The position numbers were made by a program, and so were the translations under genes. Of a stretch of DNA of 64,000 bases, positions 36,690 to 49,188 are shown piece after piece. Below the pieces are notes generated by a model that had not been told where the DNA came from, made no database searches, and saw nothing but the letters and a program-made list of their open reading frames with translations. Within the stretch, counting starts at the first letter, position 1. Each line of letters opens with the position of its first letter. The DNA is from Metallyticus violacea (lineage: Eukaryota > Arthropoda > Insecta > Mantodea > Metallyticidae): NCBI GenBank assembly GCA_030762175.1, contig CM060835.1:87348501-87412500 (forward strand), written 5' to 3'.

Positions 36690-37010
36690 TGGTGCTCTAC
36701 CAGGAACTCTTGAATTGGCAAGTTCTTTTTGCTAAATAACTCTGATCTCTTTCATGGTCATGCATCATTTTGTTCACCATAGTCACAGTTCCAAGGAAAA
36801 TCCAGTGCTATTGATTTATGACAATCATGAAAACCTCCTGTCAATTTCAATACTCAACATTGCTACAGAAAATGTTGTGACCATTTATACATTACCTCCT
36901 CACTGCAGTAATAGGTTGCAGCCTCAGGATATTTCTGTCTTTGAAGCCCTCAAAGTTTATTTCAACTGCAGTTCAAGCAAAGATGCTCTCCCATCCTGGA
37001 TAGCCCATTA
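36690..37010 (+). pseudogene. Pogo/Tigger-type DDE transposase fragment
   Basis: An 85-codon frame reads FVHHSHSSKENPVLLIYDNH (second Asp of the DDE_1 fold), NIATENVVTIYTLPPHCSNR and LQPQDISVFEALKVYFN (third Asp). The matching consensus is PVLLILDNHxxH ... LPPHTSHxLQPLDVxVFxPLK. Upstream a GALPGTLELA trace appears near 36690. Confidence 0.85.
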
Positions 37011-38189
37011 ATCCTATGCTTACCAGAAAATCTGTATAACATTATTTACCAGTACGGTCTTTCAGGCCCATATTGTTTAAATGATATATATTGACACTAT
37101 TTTGAGTGTTTATGATATTAATTACATTTGGGGTACAATTACTTTAATACTTTTATTTGTACAAACATTACATTTTAAAAATTCATATTTTAGGGTTTTC
37201 CCTCTCTATTTTAAGAAAATATCATTTTTTCTCATTTTATACCAAGTTTGCATTAATCATGTTGAAATAATGATCCAATGATCAGAGTTTTGTTATTCTT
37301 TCCACACTGTAGCATCAAGTCCATGTGGCATTATACATCATTATAACTTCAGGCTTTTTGCTTCTGATGGTGACAACCTTGTTCTTCTTAAGAACATTAA
37401 GAGGCTATCATCAAATCTGATTGAAAACTAAATAGTGTAGGTTGTACTTCACATCCTTTAAGTGTCACAAAGTTGGCAGGCAGTTCAATTTGTTTTTGTG
37501 GATAGTAGCTACTAGCGTTACATATTTTGACAACTAGTAAAGTGCCAAATAAAAAGACATAAAAATATTATCAGAGATGATGATATTATGTCCAGGTTTT
37601 CAAGTTCGATCACCAAGTTCTTTTCTGTTTGAGTGCAAGGCTATGGTTTCTTACCACAAATATACTTTCATCTTTCAGCAGTAGATTGTTTCCAGCTTTA
37701 TTCCATATCTATTGGGTTATTATGATATATCAATGACCTTGAAATGTGACCAACTGTTCATCCAGTGTTCAAAACCACTTCCATTCTATTCTGAGAGTGT
37801 TATGCTTTGACAATGCAGCAGCCTGCCTTGAACACAGGTCAGCTGACACATTAAAACGAATGTAAACATAAGTCAGGATCAAAATGCCAAAAAACTTTTT
37901 CACTTCATGCAAATCTATATTCACCTTATCCTTGCAAACAATTCAAATTTCCTTGTAGGTTCACATACACACTTTCTCAATGAGGGGCACACCAAAGAAC
38001 GACATAAATTCTCTTCATTATTACAGCTTCTAATGGAATACTTTGCAGGTCCCTGGTCTTCTTTCAATACATCGTTTTTGCTCAACCTACCTGAAATTCC
38101 AGCCTGAAGAGTGGTAGCCCATATTTCATTCCCATTCTGAGCAATCAATGTCACAATAAACAGAATTTGCACCAAATTGTTCTTCACCT

Positions 38190-38400
38190 TTTTTTATGGT
38201 ATTCATCATCTTCCTATTGATCCAACATCTACCCTTATTATCAACGAAAAATTCAAATTTGCTAGGAATGTTGTTTGAATCGGAAAACTGTTCCAACAAT
38301 TTCTCTCTCTCCTTATTCATTAGTCCTTTGCTCCATAACATTTTCACTTTGTAGAACAGACAACTATTACAAAACAAGGCACCAAATAAACATGTGCTTA
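38190..38400 (-). other. Unassigned coding-like segment
   Basis: The minus-strand frame reads MLWSKGLMNKEREKLLEQFS, NNIPSKFEFFVDNKGRCW and INRKMMNTIKK, followed by AAG|GTGAAG, a possible donor; a TTTGTAATAG at the other end could be an acceptor. Composition is protein-like for about 60 residues. I do not recognise it; it may be a gene fragment, an unrecognised transposon or an exon of a nested gene. Confidence 0.25.
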
Positions 38401-39159
38401 TCACAAGGAGGACTGTTGAACACTGAAAGAATAACAATGAGAGTGACAATAACAAATACATAGCAGACATGTGCATATATCATGTTATGCTGAGCAGTTG
38501 GACAGCTGGTTATAAATATTGCTTTATGTACTTGCACAGGCCTGCTAGACCCGCAAGGGAGAAAACATGGGCCAATTCTTCAACTTAAAACCATATTAAA
38601 TTTTTATAATTCTTTGCCAAAATTATGACTAACAAGACAAATTAGGCAAAGTGCTAAAATTTTATTACAATAAAATATATAGATACTAATTCAGAAGACA
38701 GTGAAAATTAAGATGCGTCTCTGAGGCCTTAATGAATTCACTTTTTGACAAAAAGTGTTAGCAACATGGTTGATTACCAGTTCCAGATCCTCTGTTTTGA
38801 GGAATTATGAGGATCAATCAGTAAAGACTGAGAATGATATTTTTTTCTTATCACACAGAGGAGATATGAGGTGAAACAATTTTTCATTAAAAAAACAGAA
38901 CTTACAAGATTGGTGAAGAAAAAAAAATTAGAAGTGCATATGCACATGCATCTTAGTACAGGATGCCAGCAAAAATCAAATGTTTGTATGTCACTTTGTA
39001 ACAAACAGTAAGTTACTCTGAAATTTTTCTTCCATCTGCAGAACTATGGTATGGAAAAGTATACAATGTTACAGTAAACATAGAGCAATGATATTCTGCC
39101 GCAATGAACAGCACTTGTGGTTCAAAGAGTTTGAGGATTGTGTTTCAACAACAAAGTTG

Positions 39160-40030
39160 GGTGGTCCAGATACTCCAACCACTGCATAAACAAGACCATG
39201 CTCAACACAGCTACAATCATTGTTCTAGTAGTTTGATGAATAACAATGAATAGATGGGCAGACATGTTACAGATTTCCCATGATAGTGCTTTTCTCATTT
39301 TGTACACTTTCCTACATATGAGATGCATCTGTACCAGATGGGTGCTGAGATTGCTGGTGCCTGAACAGAAGATGGTGCAAGTAGACATGTGTTGGGATCT
39401 TCAGCATCTGGTAGCAGAGCATGGCAAAGCATATGTGAATTTATCATTACAGATGATGAAACTTGGCTTCACCATTATGATCCTGAAAGCAAATAGGCAA
39501 GCTCAGTTTGGAAGTAATTTGGTTCTTGACATCAAAGCAGTTTGTTCAATCAGCAGGAAAGAATAAGGTAATTACATTAATCATACACCAAAATGTAAAG
39601 AAAAGTAAGCTAATTAAGCTAATGGGTTCATACCTCATTCATAGAGATCTTTCTCTGTTTTCTAATGCCCAACAATTCAACCCAAATCCTCTTTTTACTA
39701 ACTCTGGTTTATTGTGGAATGGTTTATCAATATGAAGTCATTCTGCAAACAACAGTTATTGGGAAGTATTAAGAGACTGTGCATCCTGCCTGGAAGCCCT
39801 AGTTGAACACATTCAACAAACACTCTCAGAGCTGCATCCATCTGGTTGATGCCTTCACCATGACAATGCACCCCCTCATGTTTGCAAAATTACTGCTCAA
39901 CATTGCAAACATTGAATGTGTGACCTACCTCCATACAGCCCAAATCTAGTGGACCAAGTGCATAGAACTCAATGAAGACTACTTTAAGTAAAGACCATAC
40001 CAACCTTTAAAATGCCTAGTGTACTTTATT
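39160..40030 (+). pseudogene. Mariner transposase remnant
   Basis: Plus-strand frame reads LQISHDSAFLILYTFLHMRC, CTRWVLRLLVPEQKMVQVDM (mariner cARWVPxxLTxEQK), then TGDETW-equivalent text around 39450 (DDETWLHHYDPESK in another frame), LHHDNAPPHVCK near 39860 (second catalytic Asp) and LPPYSPNL near 39930. Blocks are spread over three frames. Confidence 0.85.
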
Positions 40031-40170
40031 AGCAAAACAAACCATTATTAGTCTTTATTGACTAATCCTCGTTAATATGGAGCCTAAAGAGAAAGATCAT
40101 ATGCCAGTCCATTTCCAGCAAAAGACTAGCATTTTCTGTGTAGGAAAAATAACTGATATGAAAGACAATG

Positions 40171-40370
40171 TTGGAGATTATGAAATGAGTTTTCTGCAAA
40201 AAATCTGAAAAAGCATAATAGTGGTAAAAGTTCTGTTGGAGATTATGAAATCAGTTTTCTGCAAAAAAAAGTCTGAAAAAGCATAATATTGATAAAAATT
40301 TTGTTGGAGATTATGAAATCAGTTTTCTGCAAAAAAAATCTAAAAAAGCTTAATAAAAATAAAAGTTTTT
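40171..40370. repeat. Three-copy tandem repeat, 65-68 bp
   Basis: TTGGAGATTATGAAATCAGT begins near 40171, 40236 and 40304, each followed by TTTTCTGCAAAAAA and GAAAAAGCATAATA. Copies differ by small indels in the A run. Confidence 0.9.
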
Positions 40371-40639
40371 ATAAATCCCAGAGGAGGAGGACTACAAGGT
40401 ACCTATAATGTTGCACAGTGTGTTATCATTAATTTTCATATGGCATAAGCAAAAAAGCTTTTACTAACAAACTTCAGCCTCGAAAGCATACGTCATACGT
40501 TAAAGCACAATAAATTTTTAGAACCACTTATGCCAGATATAGCATATACCAGAGCACAATATATAATACTTATTTTACCATTACCATTGAAACAGAAAAC
40601 AACAAAATGATAGAAATCTTATCACCAGTTTGAAGCGGA

Positions 40640-42060
40640 TTTTGATAATATCAATTGTATTAAAGTGCAGTAGCCACCAAGATCTTCAAAAGTGAAGATA
40701 CATTGACATCTTAACACATCCTCCCCAGCTGATGGATCAATTGCTTGGCCTCCATAGATGGAGAGTTTCCATATTGTTCACAGGAGTCAAATACACAAGC
40801 AAGTTCAAGTGCCTCCACAAGTAGAAGTCCAGTGGGTTGAGATCTGGTAATATGGAAACTCTCCGCCTGCATATTGAGCAATACTGTTAGACAATACAAG
40901 CTATGCCAGGAATTTGGGAACATGATCAGATGTCAGTGCCAAGTAATTGATCCACCTAACCCTATCCATTGGACAGGAAATGATGCATTAAGATGTCTAT
41001 GTACATCCACACTGTAATGTGGGGGAGCATCATCATGTATTAAGTACATTGTTTGACGAACAGCAAGTGGTACCTCTTCTATCAATGCGGGCTTAAGAAT
41101 TGTCTGTAACTCACTCCTGTGAATCTGTCTGGAAGTGCATAGGGTCTCAACAAACAGTCAACAGCCATACCACACCAGATATTTACACTAAATTTTGTTA
41201 TGTTCAACTGTTGCAAGGGAATTTGCATCAGCCCACACATGCTGATTGTGAAAATTCTGAATTCTATCTCTGGTGAACCGTGCATCATCCATGAATAAAA
41301 CTAAACTTGTGAAGTGTGGATTAATAGCACATTGCTGTTGGAACCATTGACAGAACAGTAGTCGTGCCAGAAAATTCTGAGGTGATATGCCTTTACATAT
41401 TACAGGCATGGATACAACTGCTGGTCTGTCAGCAGTCTCCAGACAATCATATAAGAAACATCCATCTCCAGTGCTAACCATCTGGTGCTGATTTGAGGGT
41501 TCTGATTCGCAACATCGAGGATAGCTGCCTCCTCGTCAGTGGTTGTACTTCATGGCCATTCTCTGTTGGCAGCTGCAGGCTCAAAGCTCCCGTGTTCACA
41601 CAAGCGGTGATGGATGTGTTCAAATGTTTTCTGGTCCAGGCTTCTGCACCTGGGGAACTGTTCTTCATAAAATCAATGTTCTTGCCTAGCATTTCCATCT
41701 GCCGAAATATCGACATGTATCATTTCAAGTAAATTTTCCCATAACAGAAAGAGTAACACACAAAGATATTGCTTACCTGCCAAACCATAAATGAAGTGTA
41801 ATGACGCGAATTCAAGTGAGTGCCCCATTATACAGAAAATTACAATTAATGACAAGACAGTAGAACTTGAAAAACATGTAAATTGCAGCATTTAAGTCCA
41901 GCAAAAAAAAGCTTATATCCAATGAATAGGGCCATGCATGATCTTCTTTGTAACTCTATAATGTTGCAACCAGGCATTTCCGGACCCCTGTTCCTATAAC
42001 CCTTTTTTTCTTTTCAACATATGAGGAATCCATACCTGAAGTTTGGTTCGCTATTTTTGT
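40640..42060 (-). pseudogene. Tc1/mariner-superfamily DDE transposase, nearly full length but broken
   Basis: Minus strand in order: LHFIYGLAGKQYLC (N-terminal helix), AILDVANQNPQISTRWLALE and MDVSYMIVWRLLTDQQLYP (helix-turn-helix), FCQWFQQQCAINPHFTSLVL, FMDDARFTRDRIQNFHNQHV and WADANSLAT (first Asp), FSVNIWCGMAVDCLL, LPDRFTGVSYRQFL, then IHDDAPPHYSVDVHRHLNAS (second Asp) and FPVQWIGLGG. This family is common in arthropods. The C-terminal block is weak. The right flank (about 41930-42050) includes CGGACCCCTGTTCCTATAAC, which looks like the terminal region of such elements (from memory). Frameshifts and stops break it. Confidence 0.85.
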
Positions 42061-42299
42061 TACATTCTGTATATACAAAAACACTTTTACAATCAAGTGA
42101 GTCTACCATGATTGAAGTGAAAGTGATTATTATTTGTGTTATAAATAAAATGCATTTTCTTTGATATTCAGCAGTTATTAACAGAAATAATTCTTTTGTC
42201 TGTGTCCCTTCCTCCACTATACTAAACTTTCACATATACTCAATCTAGACAGAGAAATAATTTTTAATATTTTAATATATTCTCTGCAAATCAGACTAT

Positions 42300-42540
42300 A
42301 GTTTATTTTTTTTTTTTCCACTATTCAAAAAACTCTCTTTTGAATTTTGAATACTGTACTGCTACCTGTTCAATTTCTCCAAAACATTACACCATATATA
42401 AGCCAGAATGAATAATATACAAAATAAAGACTCCTTACTGGGTATGGGCTTAAGGATTCTCTTCCCATTCTTATTGCAAAGCAAATATTGCTCAATTTGT
42501 TTGGTTATTTGTGTATATATGCCAATCAATGATGGCCTGT
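42300..42540 (-). pseudogene. LINE RT C-terminal fragment
   Basis: Minus strand reads NICFAIRMGRESLSPYPVRS, LYFVYYSFWLIYGVMFWRN and VFKIQKRVF, the usual YFAYFHSxMxYGIIFWGNS ... xxLQKRAIR end of Jockey-like RTs. Confidence 0.75.
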
Positions 42541-43599
42541 CACAACATGTTATATTGTTATTTAACAGAATATATCTTTAAAATTGCTTGTAAACATGAT
42601 AATTTTTTCCCCATTCTTGTTATATTATGCATTCAACAATTTTTGAAGTATCTCACACATGCATATAAATTCCATTATTTCACTGCTATGAAGTTTCACA
42701 TACTGCACCCTTCCAACAGTGCTATTAATAGCACTGCCACTTTTACTATTGTGTGTCCTGTTGTTTATAAGACTTTGATGGATTTATCAAGTGCATGCAA
42801 AAAAGGTAAGCATGTTTGTGATGCATGGACTGATATCACCGCATACTTGCTATAGTATCATATCAGTAAAATTATGAATGACAAATAACACATATGCTAA
42901 CTTAATAATCATCAATATTATGAAATTTATATGCACGCAAAGGCACCAATTTCTAGAGGCCAGAGAGTTTTCGCAGAAAGAACTGAAGCCCCCACCCCAA
43001 TGTTTCCTAAAGGTGGTGATAATATCAATATATATTTAATTTTTAGCTTGAATATGCTAAATTTGTAAATGATATAAATTAGTTTATATCAAAATTAGCC
43101 TAAAAATATTCATTCAAGCAGTTACAAGGTAATAAAATGTTTAATATAAAGACCATTCTGTCCAGCTAGATGGGCAGTTTTCTTCTTATCATTGTCATCA
43201 TTTCATTCCAATCATGGACAATTGATTCAATTTCTTGAAAGACTGTCAGAAGCATATAGATTCTGATGCAAATGTTTTTTGTCTTCAAATGCACTCATTT
43301 TATTTCTACTGTGCGTGCATTTTTTTTTTAATCTTCTTTACTGCATGCTCCATTACTATAATAATTAGTAATACTACATGCATTGCTATCATTTCATTGG
43401 TACATGTTATCCTTAGTACTATTTTTGAACACTGTTTCATTCTTATTCTAACCTAATCATATTTTGAAAAATGCTAAATTGGTTATGCATGTATGCTTTT
43501 ACATTATTTACATTATCAATCTCACTCACCACATTTTCTAATCTACTAGTCAATTTGTGTTAATTTGAAAACTGTCAGAATTTATACTGTTTACAAAAG

Positions 43600-44130
43600 T
43601 TTTAAACTGTTTATTATATTTTAAAACAAGTTCACTATTGTCTATTGGCCATCACCTAGTTACTTTTGCTACATCTTTACGGAACATTTCTCGCTCTTTC
43701 TTCAAGATTTTGCAGTCCCACAAGATGTGTTCCACCGTTTGTATATCCTCCTGACATATACACGATGGGTTCTCTGCTATTTTAAAGCGATGAAAGTAGG
43801 TTCCAAATTTTCTGTGTCTTGAAAGGATCACTGTAATATTAGGGCTTAGAAAAATGTTGGTTTTTAACCTTTTAGCTACAGTTAGAAAATACGATTTTGT
43901 AATCGCACCATTCGTTGTCATTTGTCACTCTGTTTCCCATAGTCGCTGGCTTTCTTCTCTTAATTCATTCCTTACTTCACATTTTGGGATGCGTTGATAA
44001 TCCACTGGCAGGTCCTTGCTTTTTGCTGCTTCTTTCGCGAGTCGGTCTGCTATTTCATTTTGTTCATTACCGATGTGTGCTTTAAGCCAAGTAAAATGTA
44101 TTTCCCAGTGTTCTTTTGTGTGTGCGTGCG
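43600..44130 (-). mobile_element. LINE RNase H and C-terminal domain, little decayed
   Basis: One minus-strand frame reads IHFTWLKAHIGNEQNEIADR and LAKEAAKSKDLPVDY (RNase H), a TGA at 43925-43927, then TTNGAITKSYFLTVAKRLKT, HRKFGTYFHRFKIAENPSC, the C-x-C ... H ... C motif (SCICQEDIQTVEHILWDC) and ends VAKVTR-stop. Only one in-frame stop interrupts about 170 codons, so it is among the younger LINE copies. The rest of ORF2 is missing at the right, where a SINE begins at 44155. Confidence 0.85.
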
Positions 44131-44154
44131 TGTGTGTGGATTTTTTTTTTTATT

Positions 44155-44341
44155 AGGTTTATTTACAGATGCTCTTTAACATCTCAGATCATCAGCGTCC
44201 CATTCAACTCAAGCCGACAAATTTTGCTCAGAGGCCTCGTTTTTCAGGCTTGAGGTTCTTTATCGTGCCGTAAATGTACGACACGAGACCCAAGGCTTTA
44301 TTTCCCTTCTGAAGGAAGCCATACTTAGGATTTTTACACTC
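44155..44341 (-). mobile_element. SINE, family A, 5'-truncated
   Basis: Minus-strand body and 3' end of family A (GGCTTCCTTCAGAAGGGAAA, CGTGTCGTACATTTACGGCA); the tRNA-like head is absent. It abuts the LINE at 43600-44130. Confidence 0.88.
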
Positions 44342-44591
44342 AAAAATTAACTTCACATTGATGAAGTTAACATTGTTTTATAGAAGAAAACACTGAGTTT
44401 TCAGGTAGCATGGGTTCAATGCTGGCAGATACCTTTTCACATATCACCCCAAATGTTAGATTTTGAAATGCTTCTCACAGCTTTGCCACCCATAAAGATA
44501 TGTACTGCTAAATGCTTTTTTAAATAACAGAAGTTTAAGTTCAATATCTTCCATCTAGATTTGAAAGTGGTGCTTCTCCTGTTAGTTAAAA

Positions 44592-44921
44592 TTGAACAAT
44601 ACACCACAATTAGAAGTAAGGTATTACAGACACTGTCAATTTTTTAAAACAGATGTTGGTCCTGATAGGTTGACATTGCATTGCAGCATGATGGGCATTT
44701 TGGAATCAAATGTGAACGAGAACTTCCTAGATAACTTTTCCTCAGTTGTACAGTTTCTGAAAAGTGATAGCTGCGAGCCCAAAATTACTCCAGAGTTTAA
44801 GAAAATTTACATGACTGTGGTTCTAACTGTTTGGATGCCAACTTGTATAGCAGTTAGATTATTCTTGAATCTTAGAAGGCAGAAGAACTATTTACAGTCA
44901 TCAGAAGGACAGTCATCTTAA
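44592..44921 (+). other. Unassigned 109-codon open frame
   Basis: The frame reads RLTLHCSMMGILESNVNENF, DNFSSVVQFLKSDSCEPKI and TPEFKKIYMTVVLTVWMPTC, then AVRLFLNLRRQKNYL. Amino-acid use looks protein-like and no stop interrupts it. There is no recognisable domain, neighbouring exon or promoter. It could be a fragment of an unknown transposon or a retrocopy of a host exon. Confidence 0.3.
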
Positions 44922-46089
44922 TGCAATCACCATTTTAAACTGCCATTGAAACAATAACCAGTTCTTTGGATCTTGAGGTACAGCTGATCAGTTTATCTGA
45001 AGAAATAAGTTGCTACTGCAGACTTTCATTATTATATGCAATTCTTCAATTTTATGTTTCTTAAAATGTTTTTATTGATTTGCATGTTTTCAATAAATAG
45101 TTGTTCTTTTGTTATTTTTATTGATTTGCATAGTTTAATTTCTTTAAAGCCTTTGTTAATAAAGGATAATGAAAAAAGCATTATTCCTGGAAGGATAATT
45201 GATTGGTTAATGCTAAGGAATTTAAATAAAGTTTTTTTTTTTTTTTTTCCCAGTTCATAACATTTTTTAAACAAAATTTAATGGCAGACTTAATGTAAAA
45301 AACATTCATTTTACTTTAATTTACTATATATCATAAACTTGTTACTTAATGTAATTAGTCTGCTTATTAATGCACACTATTAGATATCATTTATGGTTAC
45401 AAACTTTGTTTTTGGTTGATGTCACTGACATGTACATTCACAAATCTCACAGATGGTTTGCCTCCTTCCCCCCTAGTATATTACTGAAGTCAACACTTAT
45501 CATGCACATACATGCATAAAATTTCAATAACTATAGAACAGAAATATTTTATTAAAGAAGTATTTAGATGCAATTTCTCAGAATGCAATTTTCCAATTCA
45601 TTGCTCCTTTAAATCAAACATTTGCAAAGCATTAAAAACTGTTTGGTGCTGAACAGTGAACATGGTCCAGACCTTTAATTTATTTGTCTGATTAAATTAT
45701 TTAAAATAGGCACATTCCTTTAACCTCAAAAATATCCTAAATATACCTGTGATGTTATCCCATATAATGAAAATATAATAAATTTTCCTTCAGCAAGCTA
45801 TTGTTAGAAAAAACAGGTAGATGAGAGCATTTCACAGAAACTATTGTAAGGCAATTCAAGAAAAAAATTCACATTTATTTCTAAGAGATACTAGAAGTTG
45901 ATCAACAGTTTGATCTGGAATATAAGAATAGAGATAGTGTTACACAGAAGAGAATTGGATAGCTCATTTTCAGAAACAATGGTTTTGGAGCATATTAAAG
46001 ACTTTAAATACAGGTAATATTTATGATTTATCTACAGAATGCTTTCAGTTGTAGTACAATAAACAGGATAGACTACAGAGTTTGACAAG

Positions 46090-46960
46090 TTATTAAATTT
46101 AATTAAGAAAAAGGAAGATATACAACAGAGTTTATACATTCTATGAATAAAGATAAAGGAAGTGAGGAAGATTCAAGTAGTCAATAAAGAATTGACCTGC
46201 TGTTCAATTTTAATAGTGGAATTCTGGAATAAAGAAATATAAGAGGTAGGCTAAAGAGAACAGAATCCTCTCCCTTTTTCCAGCAGGTTTCTAAAAAAGC
46301 TGTAGAACAATGGATAATGTAATCTGAAAACTGTTGTAGATAAATATTTGATTACAAATCATTGAAGAGTATTTATCATCTTTGTCGATTTAGAAAAAGT
46401 ATACATGAAGCCTATGGTGGAAACTAGAAGGCAGGAATTGAGTTTGGATGTAATTGGTTTATTATGAGAGTTATACTGTCAGATCACCTATTGTGTTAAA
46501 TGCAGTGTTCGGAAAGCTACAGATGAAGTCAATCAAGATAGAGGGATATAAACATAGCCATATATTATTTATTATATTTATAGGTATAATTCAGTTATGA
46601 AAAGTTAATATTCATATGACTATTATCAATATTCAGGACTATTATCAATATTCAGGAAATTCCAGAATTGTTACCTGCAGATGATCTAGGAGCACGTTCC
46701 CCATTGTTATTGGGTTTAAATAAAGTAATTACTGAAATTGAGAGGAATTTCAAAGAATGTGGACTTACAAATCAAGGCAAAACTAAGATAGCAGCTTGTA
46801 TTCAAAAGAAGCAATAAAATGAAAGGAATTGAAAAAATGGCTCCTGAATGAAATGGAAATTCAACTGAAGCATTTCTTCTATACTATATCAGAATTTCTG
46901 GATACTATAACATAAATACATAATGAGAACTGTGGCTGATTTATTGCAGCATTATATTTT
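46090..46960 (+). pseudogene. LINE RT remnant
   Basis: Frames show VFIIFVDLEKVYMKP (FIDLEKAYD, first catalytic Asp), a GVRQGC-like region lost, then LPADDLGARSPLLLGLNKVI (FADD site read as PADD) and TEIERNFKECGLTNQGKTKI. The order fits the L1/RTE/I-type RT core. Heavily broken. Confidence 0.7.
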
Positions 46961-47339
46961 TACGCTGTATATATATTTAAGTCTTGGGTCCTTTTTTCCT
47001 TCCCCTTCTTATAATATTTCTTTTTACTTTGACTTTCCTAGAAATTATTGACATATATTATTGTACTTTGTACATGTTTATGACATAACAGGAGGAATAA
47101 AATAGGCATGCATGCACACACATGCAGGTACAAGTGGTATTGGGAAATGATTTACAATAGCAGTGTTTAGAATACCACACAATCTATGGGCACATCCATT
47201 CATAGGACAATGGCTGATACTATTATGCCATGCAGATGCTATTGCAGTTGTAAGCATACTGTGTAGCAAAAGGACAGTGTTCATTTGTTGTCAAGTATAG
47301 ACAGGCTTGGACAAGAAAGACATGGACAAGATGAAAGGG

Positions 47340-48400
47340 ACTGTCTTAGATATTGTTGTACTGGATGATTTTTATCAAAGACAGGCATCAAAACTGCAGA
47401 AATTCATAGATAGTTAATTGTGGTATGAGGTCAAGAATCTCGTGACAGAAGAGTGTTTACAACTGGGTCAATGGACTCACCATTGGCATGGAATCTGCAC
47501 ACAAGGATGGAGTACTGGTTGTCTGTCAACATCATAGTCTCCCAGGAACAGTGAGTTGTATCTGAATTTGATTAAGACTGACAGGTGCATAACCTTTGAT
47601 GAATTGGCATATCAGACAAGTCGCACCCTACTCATTATTATTTATGAAGATTTGAATATGAAAAAGGTGTGTGCACATTGGGTTCCACAGGACTTGATGC
47701 AGGCACAGAAGGACAATAAGCTGAAATTAATCATCAGCTACTGGAAATGCATAATGAAGATCTAGAGTTTTTGGAGAAGCTGGTTACTGGTGATGAGTCA
47801 TGGTATCACTATCACATACCACAGAAGAAAGTCCAATTCATGCAATGGAAACATCCAGGGAGTTTTACGCAGAAATTTTACGCAGTTCCATCTGCAGGCA
47901 AGCAGATGGTTACCAATATTAGGACACTTCAGCCATGCTGCAAATGGACTGGCTTCCTCAAGGAATGACTGTCAACAGCAAGATGTACTGTAAGACCCTT
48001 AGATAGCTTAGATGCAGGATTCAGCAATGACAAAAGGGGAAATGGTGGACAGGAATGTTCTTTCAACATAAAAATGCACACCAGCAACATTACACCATAA
48101 AGTTGGCATCACTGGAGTTCATTGTTGTATCACACCCACCGTATTCACTGAATCTTGCTCTGTATGATCATGATTTATTCGACAACATGAAGGATCTACT
48201 GCAAGGTAAAAAATTCAGTAACAAGTAAATTTTGGCATAGTACTCCCAAACAGTGGTTTTGCAATGCCATAAAATGCCATAATAAAGCTAACAGGAAGAT
48301 GGCAACATTGCATTCAGAATAGTGGAGTATATAGAGAAATCCCATGTGCACTGAACCATGTTTGTGTCAGAACTAATACAGCGCAGTTAGAGTATGTTTA
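47340..48400 (+). pseudogene. Mariner transposase remnant
   Basis: Blocks in order: DRCITFDELAYQTSRTLLII (mariner R-xT-xDE-A helix), VCAHWVPQDLMQAQKDNKLK, FLEKLVTGDESWYHYHIPQK (first catalytic Asp in GDE), QFMQWKHPGSFTQKFY, then HKVGITGVHCCITPTVFTES-type text replacing the ARPH ... YSPDL region. Several frameshifts. A different mariner lineage from 16340 and 39160, judged from the motif wording. Confidence 0.85.
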
Positions 48401-48524
48401 CATAAAACAGTAATATTGTATTATATTATATTAGGTGGTAGTTATGTATATTGTATTTTATTTTGTGATTAGCAATTAGTATGGGCTAGGTAAAAGTGCT
48501 ACAGATATTCCAGAAGAAATTTAT

Positions 48525-49107
48525 TGATGAACTGAAGACTGGGACTTGGTTAGTATATTAAAACATAGTAAGTTGATTGATATAAATTTGAATAGTTTGG
48601 AATTTTCATAGTGAAATATAGTATCATATAACAAATTATTTATGAGGAAGTCACTCAAATATCATTAGTTTTTTTCCACTTATTTGGACATGTTTCAAAG
48701 GCAAATTTACTTTGATTTGAATCTACTGATGAACTGAAGACTGGGACTTGGTTAGTATATTAAAACATAGTAAGTTGATTGATATAAATTTGAATAGTTT
48801 GGAATTTTCATAGTGAAATATAGTATCATATAACAAATTATTTATGAGGAAGTCATTCAAATATCACTAGTTTTTTTCCACTTATTTGGACATGTTTCAA
48901 AGGCAAATTTACTTTGATTTGAATCTACTGATGAACTGAAGACTGGGACTTGGTTAGTATATTAAAACATAATAAGTTGATTGATATAAATTTGAATAGT
49001 TTGGAATTTTCATAGTGAAATATAGTATCATATAACAAATTATTTATGAGGAAGTCACTCAAATATCACTAGTTTTTTTCCACTTATTTGGACATGTTTC
49101 AAAGGCA
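48525..49107. repeat. Three-copy tandem repeat, 202-bp unit, PLE terminal repeat plus flank
   Basis: ACTGAAGACTGGGACTTGG starts at 48531, 48733 and 48935, giving a period of exactly 202 bp. Each unit includes genomic flank, the sequence AAGTTGATTGAT and a PLE terminal-repeat segment (ACTTATTTGGACATGTTTCA on the plus strand). Copies are almost identical, for example one base differs in ATCATTAG/ATCACTAG. Confidence 0.93.
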
Positions 49108-49188
49108 AATTTTCTTTGGAACATGTCCAAGTAAGTTAAAAAAACTAGTGAAATTTGAATGACTTCCTCATAAATAATTTGCTATATT
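48582..49188 (-). mobile_element. PLE terminal-repeat insertion (minus orientation), locally amplified
   Basis: The direct repeat AAGTTGATTGAT occurs at 48570-48581 and 49189-49200. The left end is a complete terminal-repeat tail on the minus strand; the right end (about 49112-49188) is an inverted copy (AACATGTCCAAGTAAGTT on the plus strand) that stops about 44 nt short. The body was later tandemly duplicated with its left flank. No coding sequence is present. Confidence 0.75.

Noticed and set aside
40171..40370. CRISPR-like array
   Set aside because: Three adjacent 65-68 bp copies without unique spacers in eukaryotic intron DNA; an ordinary tandem repeat.
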